This document shows, in pieces, positions 1 through 7,736 of a stretch of 64,000 bases of DNA. Origin of the DNA: Pirellulales bacterium (GTDB lineage Bacteria; Planctomycetota; Planctomycetia; Pirellulales; JALHPA01); the NCBI GenBank assembly GCA_033762255.1, contig JANRLT010000006.1:62001-126000 (forward strand), written 5' to 3'. The first letter of the stretch is position 1. Every line of letters begins with the position of its first letter. The notes beneath the pieces are model-generated. The model did no database searches and had not been told where the DNA came from. It saw nothing but the letters and a program-made list of their open reading frames with translations. A program made the translations under genes and the position numbers.

Positions 1-1632
1 CTGCAAATCAACACCACGCTAATCGACCTGGCGGGCCGGTTGCGGTATTTGCAACGGGACGCGGTGGAGGGGGCGGCTAACGCCCTGGCCGAACAGCCGG
101 CGGATTACGAACAGTTGCTGGATATTTGCGCGCGGTATGAGTCATCTATCGCGGCGATTGTGCTGGCGGATGCGGTGATTGACCCCGTTCCGCGAGAGGG
201 AGAACAGCTAGCCCCGCTCGATCCCCGGATCAAACTGAAAATATTGCGCATGGCGGCCGCCACCCGGGCGGTCGATCTGTTCCCCACGCTGGTGGAAGTG
301 CTAAAAACCCCGGCGCAGCCTCCCGCCGTCCGCCTGGCCGCGGTCCAGGCGATTCGCGCGGTCGGATTGCCCCAACCTCCCCGGGCTGACGATGAAGAGT
401 ATCTGCCGGCCATCACTCCGGCCCAGTGCTACGAACAACTCTCCCGCATTCCCCGTGATCAACTTTCCGCCGCCGAACAGGCCGAATTTGCCGATCTACG
501 CGCCTGGCTGGACCAGCGTATGCGCCGGGGAGTTACCGAACCCGCCTTTCGCTATGGACCGGTCGAGGTCATGCCCGGCGATTGGCTCCTCATGCGCAAC
601 CCCTCTCCCTATAATATGCTGACCGAGCTATCGCCGGGGCTGTTCACGCATGTGGGCGTGGTCGCGGAAGAAAAAGACGCGGATGGCCAGCGGCGCATGG
701 TGATCGTGGATCTGCCGGAACGGGGTTCCAGCATTCCCGCGACCAATGTGGATAGTTACCTTTCGCGGACGTTGCATTATTGCTTTTTGCGGCACGAGGA
801 TCCCCGCTTGGCGGCTAAAATTGGCAGCGCCGCGGCCGAATGCATCGGCAATCCCAGTTCGTTTGATCTAAATTTTCGCACGGATCGCGTCTATGAACTG
901 CGGGATAAGCCGCTGCGGGGAACCCGGATCCACACGTACTGCGCGGGATTTTTGCTGCTCTGTTCGCAGACCACCGGCCGACCCCGCGAGGAATTTTTTC
1001 CCATTAGCGAATCCGGCTCGATCGGCCTGACACAAAAAAACTTTGCCCAGTTGGGCCTGGCGTTTGGCGAGGACTTTATTAGTCCCACGGGCGCGCTGTT
1101 GGCTCCGCGCATGCAATGGGTGGGGCAGCGCGAACCGATGTATGATCCCCGGCGCGAGGTGGAAGAAGCGATTTTTGACCACTTTGCCATGCGCTGCCGG
1201 ACAGTGCCGCTGAATGAATCTCCCGACGCGCTGCAGTCCCTGCGAACCAAATTGGCCCAGGCTTCCACGGGCAATCCCCTGTTAGCGCAGGCCCTGGCCA
1301 ATACGGCGAACGTGTCCGCGCAGATGGATTTGGTGGCGGCCGCAAAGACCGGAGCCGTGGTGGAAACGCTGGATGAGATCGCCTTTGGCAATAGCCGGGA
1401 TTATGCCAACGCGCGGCTAGCGATTCTGGAAGGGCCCAATCCCCCGTCGGTGGCGGGGCGCACCCGGGAGCAAGTGGCCGCGCTGGCCGCCGCGCGGACC
1501 ACGCACGCGGCCCTGGCCGCGCGCTGGGATGCGGAGCAACTCTCTCCACGGGCGTTGCGTTTAGAGTTGGTCGCGTATTACATCGCCCGGGGACAGCGGC
1601 AACTGGATGAGCGATTTTTTCAAGAAAAGTGA
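1..1632 (+). CDS. YiiX-like permuted papain-type hydrolase, 5' partial
   Basis: The reading frame is open from the first base, so the gene begins upstream of the window. The N-terminal part is helical and HEAT-like, with an Ala-rich stretch around bases 220-370. From about base 571 it reads as a permuted NlpC/P60 (YiiX/YebB-like) fold: a GDWLLMRN strand, then FTHVGVV carrying the likely catalytic His (codon 649-651), and later HTYCAGF carrying the likely nucleophile Cys (codon 940-942). His before Cys is the permuted order. Such enzymes are thought to act on amide or thioester bonds in lipids or peptides; the substrate here is unknown. The C-terminal 180 residues are helical and unassigned. 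The family call is by motif only. Confidence 0.6.
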   Translation: MQINTTLIDLAGRLRYLQRDAVEGAANALAEQPADYEQLLDICARYESSIAAIVLADAVIDPVPREGEQLAPLDPRIKLKILRMAAATRAVDLFPTLVEVLKTPAQPPAVRLAAVQAIRAVGLPQPPRADDEEYLPAITPAQCYEQLSRIPRDQLSAAEQAEFADLRAWLDQRMRRGVTEPAFRYGPVEVMPGDWLLMRNPSPYNMLTELSPGLFTHVGVVAEEKDADGQRRMVIVDLPERGSSIPATNVDSYLSRTLHYCFLRHEDPRLAAKIGSAAAECIGNPSSFDLNFRTDRVYELRDKPLRGTRIHTYCAGFLLLCSQTTGRPREEFFPISESGSIGLTQKNFAQLGLAFGEDFISPTGALLAPRMQWVGQREPMYDPRREVEEAIFDHFAMRCRTVPLNESPDALQSLRTKLAQASTGNPLLAQALANTANVSAQMDLVAAAKTGAVVETLDEIAFGNSRDYANARLAILEGPNPPSVAGRTREQVAALAAARTTHAALAARWDAEQLSPRALRLELVAYYIARGQRQLDERFFQEK

Positions 1633-1688
1633 AGTTTACAGATGCTCTATTCAAAAGATGCTCTGGAATTAAATACTTCTTTAAACAG

Positions 1689-2735
1689 CTATTTTGCCCG
1701 GGTCAAATTCCATTCCCCATCAAAGTAAACTTTGCCCGCCGTGTCCGTGACCCGTACATACCATGTTTGATGATCGGCATCCTGGATCTCTCCCGTGCTA
1801 GCGGATGTGAGGCCGTTTGGCAATTTGGCTGCAAATGTGAATTTGCGGGCTTTATCGTCCCAGTCTCCGTAAGACGTGTTGTGATGCCCCGCATCGCTAA
1901 ACCACCAGCTGCGGTAACGTTTGGACTGGGGATCAAAAGAGAACAGCGATAATCCAGAGAGCTTCTCTGTGGAGATCGTGGTATCCTGCACAAACCACCC
2001 ATCTAATATCCATTGACGCTGGATTTTTATGGTTGTTTGAATTTCCGCCGGTGTCCATTCCGCTCGCCGCGATACATGCCGGCAATCCCAAATCCCAATC
2101 AACTGCTCCAACTGTTTGATTTCGGCTGGAAGCGCAACGGTCGGCTCCGCATTTTTTGTCCAGGCGGCCATTTCGGCTTTACCCCAATCCGCTGTCTGCC
2201 GCGTCTTGGTCGCCTGGACCGCAAACTCGGTCTCCCCCCGGTTATTTTTTATCCACATGTCCACTTGGGTGGTATTTGCGTCGGGAAATTCATTTTTTCC
2301 GGCGCTGGTCCACCCCGGGGGCACATCCGTGGAAACAAAGTCCAAGCTTTTATTCTGCGCATCCCAAGTACCCCGCCATTGTCCCCCCTGGATTCCCGCA
2401 TTACTAAACGCCCACAAAGGATACTTTTGGGTTTGTTGATCGTAGGTCGCCAGCCACAAAGTTTTCAGGCCGTTTTGCTGGCGGCGAATGCGTCCCAGTA
2501 GAAAGCGATCACCCAGGGTCCATGCGGCTAACTCATGATCGGTGCCTGTGCCACCGTTGGGTGTTGCACGTGAAGGCAACTCTTTGATGTCATTTTTCCA
2601 ATGACCGGCCAAATGATTCAAGGCCCACAAGGGATCATTTTCCGCTGGTTCGGCGGCTAGCAGCAAAGCGCCATATCCCAACGTCAGAACCCAACAAACA
2701 AGAGCGGGAATCCCAATAGAAATTGCGCGCGACAT
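1689..2735 (-). CDS. secreted protein with two DUF1579-like domains
   Basis: 348 residues. The N-terminus is a signal peptide (hydrophobic stretch ending LLLAAEPA). The rest is an internal duplication. The first copy starts near LNHLAGHWKND and the second near LEQLIGIWDCRH; both continue through a Trp-rich beta pattern (LWLATYDQQTQKYPLWAFSNAG in copy 1 corresponds to FSFDPQSKRYRSWWFSDAG in copy 2). This matches the DUF1579 family, small lipocalin-like barrels common as single domains in planctomycetes and acidobacteria. The function is unknown. The ATG at 2735 gives a complete signal peptide. It is transcribed away from the partial gene at 1-1632, and the neighbours give no functional hint. 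Confidence 0.65.
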   Translation of the reverse strand: MSRAISIGIPALVCWVLTLGYGALLLAAEPAENDPLWALNHLAGHWKNDIKELPSRATPNGGTGTDHELAAWTLGDRFLLGRIRRQQNGLKTLWLATYDQQTQKYPLWAFSNAGIQGGQWRGTWDAQNKSLDFVSTDVPPGWTSAGKNEFPDANTTQVDMWIKNNRGETEFAVQATKTRQTADWGKAEMAAWTKNAEPTVALPAEIKQLEQLIGIWDCRHVSRRAEWTPAEIQTTIKIQRQWILDGWFVQDTTISTEKLSGLSLFSFDPQSKRYRSWWFSDAGHHNTSYGDWDDKARKFTFAAKLPNGLTSASTGEIQDADHQTWYVRVTDTAGKVYFDGEWNLTRAK

Positions 2736-2950
2736 GCTAAAACCCGGATCTCAATAAGTATGTATGAACGGAACTTTAGCTGTAACATACCAAAAAACAT
2801 GTTAAGAAGAAGTATTGCGTTAGAACAACACGAAATAATTAAATAGCCAGTCTAACGCTGGTAATAACCACCCGTGGATTGGCGGCTCTGAGAGATTGGA
2901 AGATGTCCACTGTAATTACCGCGCGAGGCATTCCACAAATCACAAGAAGA

Positions 2951-4264
2951 TTACTGCGCTTTCCAGCGATAAGCGGTTAAGGCCAGCAATTCTCGTACGA
3001 AGAGTTGGTCGCCGCTTATGGCCAGGTGAGCCCACGTGTCGGTTTGGCCAACTTTGACCGAGCCTAGCAACTCAAATTCGCGGGGATTAGCCCGCACTAA
3101 ATAGAGGGTGCCATTGGCACTGAGGCATAAAATTCTATCCCCCTGGGCGATCAAGCTGGAATATTTGCCCATCGGCTGGGAGGTCCAGGTGCGTTCTCCG
3201 GTTTGCAAATTGACGCATCCCAGGCGTTCATTTTGCAGATGGATATAGAGGTGGTCGCCAATCACCACGGGCGTTGACATGTATCCCTTGGCATTATTGC
3301 TCCAGGTTTCATTGAGGCGCCATTGGTCTGATTCTTTTTCCACGGAAAACAGCCAGGATTTGTTTTGATAACTGCTGGTAAAAATGGTATCGCCGCGCAC
3401 GACGGGGGTTAAAATGTTCATGCCACGAAAAGCGGGGATTTTTTGCGACCAAAGCACTTTTCCCTGCTCAAGTTCGACGCCGGACAAGTTTTCGCGGCCT
3501 TGCACCAGTAATTGTTGCTGACCGGCCAGTGTCGCGATGACCGGCGAGGAAAAAGCGGAACCATACATGCCGCCCCCATCCTCCAGCGTTCGCCAGAGAA
3601 TTTTTCCGGTTACTTTATCCAGTTTGACGGTGGATGCGCCGGCTTGGACATAGACTGCCTGATCCACGACCAACGGGGACGAGACAAACCCAAAGGCGGG
3701 AAGCGGGGACTTTAGCTCTTTGACAAAATCAACGCGCCATTGTTCCTCGCCGTTGGCCGCGTTGAGGCAAACCAGCACATCCCGCATGCCCGCAACATAG
3801 ACCCGTTCGCCATCATAAGCGGGGGTCGAGCGAATCCAACTGCCATTGGACGCGGCAAAGAAAGGGACGGACATGGCCCCTTCCCATTCCGCCTGCCACC
3901 GTTGCTTACCAGTCTGACGGTCCAAAGCCTGCACGACTTCGCGTTTTTTTTCCCGGGTCTCGGTGGTAATCACCACATCATCATAGACAATTGGTCCCGA
4001 ATAGCTGGACTCCAGGGGGACAGACCACAACTTTTCCAGGGAAGTGTCATTCAAAACAGTGGGCCAAGTAGGTCCCCCAACTTGGCCATCCCGCGTGGGG
4101 CCGCGCCACTGTGGCCAATCAGGTGCCGCAGGCTGGCCTACCACGGCCGCAGCTTGGTTTTCTTCCGCAATGACGCACCGTGGCCCGTGTAAATTAAATA
4201 GTCCGGCGCAGATTAGCAGAAAAAGGGAGGCAAATTCTGGCCGCAAGAAGGTAAAGAAATGCAT
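2951..4264 (-). CDS. secreted PQQ-binding-like beta-propeller protein
   Basis: 437 residues from the ATG at 4264. An upstream in-frame ATG at 4327 would put 21 residues in front of the signal peptide, so the shorter start (MHFFTFLRPEF, followed by a hydrophobic run) is preferred. The mature part begins with DWPQWRGPTRDG, the hallmark opening of planctomycete PQQ-like beta-propellers, followed by repeated blades with VxALDRQTGKQRWQ, VCLNAANGEEQW and VKLDKVTGKILW motifs. The fold is the eight-bladed BamB/quinoprotein type, but no dehydrogenase catalytic residues are apparent, so a binding or scaffold role is more likely than an enzyme. Similar proteins occur at 6387 and 57684 in this window. 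Confidence 0.75.
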   Translation of the reverse strand: MHFFTFLRPEFASLFLLICAGLFNLHGPRCVIAEENQAAAVVGQPAAPDWPQWRGPTRDGQVGGPTWPTVLNDTSLEKLWSVPLESSYSGPIVYDDVVITTETREKKREVVQALDRQTGKQRWQAEWEGAMSVPFFAASNGSWIRSTPAYDGERVYVAGMRDVLVCLNAANGEEQWRVDFVKELKSPLPAFGFVSSPLVVDQAVYVQAGASTVKLDKVTGKILWRTLEDGGGMYGSAFSSPVIATLAGQQQLLVQGRENLSGVELEQGKVLWSQKIPAFRGMNILTPVVRGDTIFTSSYQNKSWLFSVEKESDQWRLNETWSNNAKGYMSTPVVIGDHLYIHLQNERLGCVNLQTGERTWTSQPMGKYSSLIAQGDRILCLSANGTLYLVRANPREFELLGSVKVGQTDTWAHLAISGDQLFVRELLALTAYRWKAQ

Positions 4265-4422
4265 GTAAGTCAGATACTTTCGCGGGCAAAGATGAATTCT
4301 GGCCGGGGAACAGTCGGACGCCATCATTAGTAAATCATACTAAGCGGAACAATGCTAGAGTAAGAGCGCTTATTGCCAACACGCCTCCTTGGCCAATTTG
4401 CCACGCCATTGTAAGGGCATGG

Positions 4423-4544
4423 GCTTTGACAACGATTCGATTTCGGATGAGTCGTAGGGCGCTAGCCACGGTTGGAGCGGTAAAAATCGTGGGCTGCCCC
4501 CAGCGGCAGATTTGCCTAACTCGCATCTTTAACTTTGATACAGC
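4423..4544. repeat. MITE-like palindromic element, family A copy 1
   Basis: About 122 bp, an imperfect full-length inverted repeat closely matching the copy at 17885-18008. Shared blocks include CAACGATTCG, TCGGATGAG, GTAGGGCGCTAGCC, a central hairpin around ACGGTTGGAGCGG, and TTTGCCTAACTCG. A 63-codon ORF across it is just the translation of the repeat. The gap from 4328 to 4759 holds nothing else recognised. Confidence 0.75.
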
Positions 4545-4759
4545 ACGAGGGTAATTTTTTGAAGAAGTGCCGACATCAGTGCAATGAGGATAGATTGTCC
4601 ATAATTAAGCCGAGTACGGTATATACCAATTTATCCCTAGCAAATGCGGTTTAACCATTGATGCCAATAAAATTACATTGGTCCGACTGCGATGCTCCGC
4701 GAAATACTGGCCGCGCACACAGCAACTCACCAAATTCAGGCCGTAAATGGTCCTAAGCG

Positions 4760-5005
4760 TCATTTTTCAGTCTGCGGATCATTGGCATTCCCTTTCCAAA
4801 TTACCGATATTTTACGCTTTTGCTGATAGCAATCGCGTAGTTACAGACTTATCTGACTTTGACAGGGAATGCCCGATTCCTGCGATTGCTGCTGAAAATA
4901 ATCTAAAATATCCCCGGTTAGCCGCACCGTGACGGATTTCTTAAGCCGGCTAGCGAAAGGATTCTTGCGGGATTTGAGTTTTGATAAATCGTATTCGGCT
5001 TTCAT
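4760..5005 (-). pseudogene. brnA: brnA antitoxin gene interrupted by a stop codon
   Basis: The frame starts at the ATG at 5005, which overlaps the TGA of the upstream brnT remnant. It reads MKAEYDLSKLKSRKNPFASR and continues with VTVRL, the typical BrnA opening and ribbon-helix-helix region. After QISL a TAA codon (4841-4843) stands where the family has a Tyr in its INLYLRDC segment. The frame after this stop still codes LRDCYQQKRKISV up to a TGA at 4760, so a single base change accounts for the truncation (54 residues instead of 81). In intact systems BrnA neutralises the RNase BrnT and represses the operon. The partner brnT is also broken. Family recognition is by motif. Confidence 0.75.
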
Positions 5006-5287
5006 GGACGACTCTCTACATAGTGGGTAGTTTCAGATTTTGTTGCCCGACGGGCGGAAATAATTCGAATAGTGTCTCCACTATCGCGTTCGCAATGACA
5101 GATCAACAACAAGTTAGCTAGACTACCCATACCTAGCAATAAAAAGCGATCTTCCTTAATCGAATGCTCTTCGTCATAAAATTGAATCGCGAATTCATCA
5201 AAAAAAACAGATTTAGCCTCTTCAAAGGAAACACCGTGCTTTCAAAATGGCCGCTGCTTTTTCAGGATTCCATTCAAATTTAATCAT
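5002..5287 (-). pseudogene. brnT: brnT toxin gene with a frameshift
   Basis: The ATG at 5287 opens MIKFEWNPEKAAAILK, the usual BrnT (DUF497) N-terminus. At about 5239-5242 (AAAGCAC on the coding strand) the frame breaks and meets TGA five codons later. In the shifted frame the protein continues HGVSFEEAKSVFFDE, ...EDRFLLLGMG, ...IRIISARRAT and reaches TGA at 5002-5004. The locus spans 286 nt, one more than a multiple of three, and the missing residue fits a lost AA in an original AAA-AAG (Lys-Lys). BrnT is a RelE-like ribonuclease toxin. The ATGA overlap with brnA is typical of the operon. A sequencing error is possible, but the separate stop in brnA favours real decay. Confidence 0.8.
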
Positions 5288-5333
5288 ATAAACGAATTAC
5301 GTTGATTGAGTCTCCACAAAAAGTGCCCCCCCT

Positions 5334-5933
5334 CTAATCCATCTTCCGCACCACGCCTACCAGTACGCCTAGGATCTTAGCCTCTTTCACATAAATCGCC
5401 CGCATGCTGCTATTGGCGGGTTGCAGCCGGATGCGATTATGCTCTGGATACCAGTACTTGAGCGTCGCCTCGCCATCCTCGGTCTGGGCGACGACAATCT
5501 GCCCTGGGCTGGCGTCCTTTTGCTTGCGCATGACCACGTAATCGCCATCGGCAATCTGGGCGTCAATCATGGAATCGCCGGAGACGTGCAGGACAAACAT
5601 GTTCTTTTTGTTAAACATCGCCTCAAAATCGACTTTTTCCTCTTGCTCAACCGCCTCATGCAGAACGCCCGCAGCCACCCGACCCCGCAAAGGAAGACCC
5701 CGCTCTTCTTCAAAGCCGCCGGTAATTTGAATGGCCCGTGACATGTTTGGCTCGCGGGTGATGAGGCCCTTTTTCTCGAGCGCCTTGAGATGGCACATAA
5801 CGCCATTAGGACTGGCGATGCCAAATTCCTCGCCAATTTCGCGCACGGTTGGACCATAGCCCCGCCCCCGGATTTTCTCCAGGATAAATTCATAAACGGC
5901 TTTTTGACGTTTGGTCATTTCGGAAGTGGCCAT
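5334..5933 (-). CDS. lexA: LexA SOS repressor
   Basis: 199 residues, the normal LexA length. Residues 1-65 form the winged helix-turn-helix (MTKRQKAVYEFI, GPTVREIGEEFGIASPNGV, HLKALEKKGLI). The self-cleavage bond is A88-G89 in GRVAAGV; the catalytic Ser is S121 in SGDSM and the Lys is K159 in ATLKY, 38 residues apart as in the family. LexA represses DNA-damage genes and autocleaves when RecA filaments form. A good promoter (5982-6009) lies upstream and a CTGTACAG palindrome sits just beyond its -35 box. The gene is monocistronic in appearance, downstream of the decayed brnTA pair on the same strand. Confidence 0.95.
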   Translation of the reverse strand: MATSEMTKRQKAVYEFILEKIRGRGYGPTVREIGEEFGIASPNGVMCHLKALEKKGLITREPNMSRAIQITGGFEEERGLPLRGRVAAGVLHEAVEQEEKVDFEAMFNKKNMFVLHVSGDSMIDAQIADGDYVVMRKQKDASPGQIVVAQTEDGEATLKYWYPEHNRIRLQPANSSMRAIYVKEAKILGVLVGVVRKMD

Positions 5934-5981
5934 GGTGGAAACCTGAATTCAGATTGTGGAAAGAATGTTGCCCCATGAGGG

Positions 5982-6009
5982 ATTATAATATACGTCCGTT
6001 CATAAACAA
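5982..6009 (-). promoter_or_regulatory. lexA promoter candidate
   Basis: On the minus strand TTGTTT (6004-6009) and a perfect TATAAT (5982-5987) are 16 bp apart, about 50-75 bp upstream of the lexA ATG. The remaining gap to 6386 holds no recognisable gene. Confidence 0.5.
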
Positions 6010-6015
6010 GTGCAT

Positions 6016-6023
6016 CTGTACAG
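6016..6023. promoter_or_regulatory. CTGTACAG palindrome, possible LexA operator
   Basis: A perfect 8-bp palindrome inside AATACTGTACAGATG (minus strand), 6 bp upstream of the proposed -35 box of lexA. It resembles half of a CTGT/ACAG-type SOS box with the spacer removed. Its role as an operator is inferred from position only. Confidence 0.3.
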
Positions 6024-6386
6024 TATTTTGCCAATTTTGCGATTTTTTGCAAGATTTTAGCTCCGATTTTTGGTACTCACATGGATTAATCCTTAGTATG
6101 TAGCTGTGAGTTTGCTGCTGCGGCTATCCGCAGGCGTTCAGTTCCTTAATTTTCTTGCTTTTTCGGCTACAGGGGTGAGTTCCCGCGTGGTCATTACCGC
6201 CAAAACGCGTAGGCACAGTGGCAGATAGCCAGTCCGTGGGTTAACATCATTGTTTATGGGAATTTTGCATTTCCCAATTTACCCGCCTCGATTGTTCCCG
6301 CCTGTTGACTTATCACGGCCGCGTTTTTTCGCTTGCCAGTTAGGCCGGTGGTAAAGTTGTTGTGCTTTGTCCTGGAATGAGTCTCT

Positions 6387-7679
6387 ATGTTGCTAGCGTT
6401 TTCCACAAAGTTTTTGTCGCGGCCCTGTCCGGGAGCTAGCCTGTGGGTCGGCTTTTTTTTGATCGTATCAAGCTCCGCCGGACCTTCCCTGGCGCAGGAA
6501 TGGACCAGGTTTCGGGGACCTAATGGCACGGGACAAGGCCAAGCGGATAACTTGCCTCATCACTGGCAAGAAACGGATATTTTGTGGAAGCAAGAAATCC
6601 CTGGTAAAGGGCACGCTTCGCCGGTGTTGTGGGGCAATATCGTATTTATGGTCAGTGCCGACCATGACCAAGGGACTCGTACCATCCATGCGCTGGATGC
6701 CACCACGGGCAAGTTCCTCTGGTCCAAAGAATATCCCGCCGCATCACACCGCATCCATGCCCAGAATAGCTTTGCCAGTAGCACGCCCACCTGCGACGCC
6801 GAGAAAGTCTACGTGGCCTGGGCGACGCCCGAGGAATACACGGTGGTCGCTCTCACCCATAGTGGTGAGCAAGCCTGGAAATTTAGCCAAGGGGGATATT
6901 CCAGTCGGCATGGATTTGGCAGTTCGCCCATTTTGTACCAGGATTTGTTGATTACGACCAATGACCAGGATGGCCCCAGTTCGGTCCTGGCATTGGATAT
7001 TGCCAATGGTAAACCGCGCTGGACCGTCCAGCGGCAAGTGCACCAAGAACAAAACGCCAGTTATGCGACGCCTATCCTATTTCAGCCGGGAGGGGACAAA
7101 GCCGCGGCGACGGAATTGATTATTAATAGTTGGGGACATGGTGTCAGCAGTCTGAATCCGGCGAATGGCCAAACAAATTGGGAGTTTCGCGCGTTCGAGC
7201 GCCGTCCGGTTGGCTCGCCGATCGTGGTGGATGGCCTGATCCTGGGGAATTGCGGCGAGGGTGGCGGCGATAACGCCGTGGCCGCCGTCCGTCCCCCGCG
7301 CGATGGCAAGCCAGCGGAATTGGCGTTTTCCCTGGATCGTTCTTCCGCCCCGTATGTGCCGTCGCTGATCGCGCGGGACAATCTGGTGTTTTTGTGGGGA
7401 GATAAAGGAATCGTTATTTGTATCCGCGTGGTCAACGGTAAATATGAACTACTCTGGCGCGAACGCGTCGGCGGAAATTTTTCCGGCTCTCCCGTCTTAG
7501 TCGGGGATCGACTGTTTTGTGTCTCGGCCGATGGCGAGGTCGTCGTTCTGGCCGCGACCGAAAAGCCGCAAGTGCTAGCCCGCAATCAACTAGGCGAGGT
7601 CTGTCGTTCCACCCCCGCCGTGGCCAATGGGCGGATGTATATTCGTACCGAAAGCCACTTGTTCTGTATCGGGCGATAA
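6387..7679 (+). CDS. secreted PQQ-binding-like beta-propeller protein
   Basis: 430 residues. A signal peptide (hydrophobic LWVGFFLIVSSS ending at SLAQ) is followed by EWTRFRGPNGTGQG, the conserved opening of planctomycete PQQ-like propellers. Blade motifs repeat along the chain: IHALDATTGKFLW, VVALTHSGEQAW, VLALDIANGKPRW, VSSLNPANGQTNW. No catalytic Asp/Glu set of quinoprotein dehydrogenases is evident. The next gene, on the same strand 57 bp later, encodes a huge ThuA/cytochrome protein, so the two are probably co-transcribed and may share an exported, possibly carbohydrate-related, redox function (inference). Confidence 0.78.
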   Translation: MLLAFSTKFLSRPCPGASLWVGFFLIVSSSAGPSLAQEWTRFRGPNGTGQGQADNLPHHWQETDILWKQEIPGKGHASPVLWGNIVFMVSADHDQGTRTIHALDATTGKFLWSKEYPAASHRIHAQNSFASSTPTCDAEKVYVAWATPEEYTVVALTHSGEQAWKFSQGGYSSRHGFGSSPILYQDLLITTNDQDGPSSVLALDIANGKPRWTVQRQVHQEQNASYATPILFQPGGDKAAATELIINSWGHGVSSLNPANGQTNWEFRAFERRPVGSPIVVDGLILGNCGEGGGDNAVAAVRPPRDGKPAELAFSLDRSSAPYVPSLIARDNLVFLWGDKGIVICIRVVNGKYELLWRERVGGNFSGSPVLVGDRLFCVSADGEVVVLAATEKPQVLARNQLGEVCRSTPAVANGRMYIRTESHLFCIGR

Positions 7680-7736
7680 ATCTTGGCGTCGAAATATTTA
7701 GAAGACTCATTTACTTACTTTTACTACGGTAAGATT

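Noticed and set aside
40-1632. TTG at base 40 as the true start of the first gene
   Set aside because: The same frame is open to base 1, so the gene more likely begins before the window.
4335-4526. 63-codon minus-strand ORF
   Set aside because: It lies across the family A repeat and is a translation of that repeat, with no ribosome-binding site or homology.
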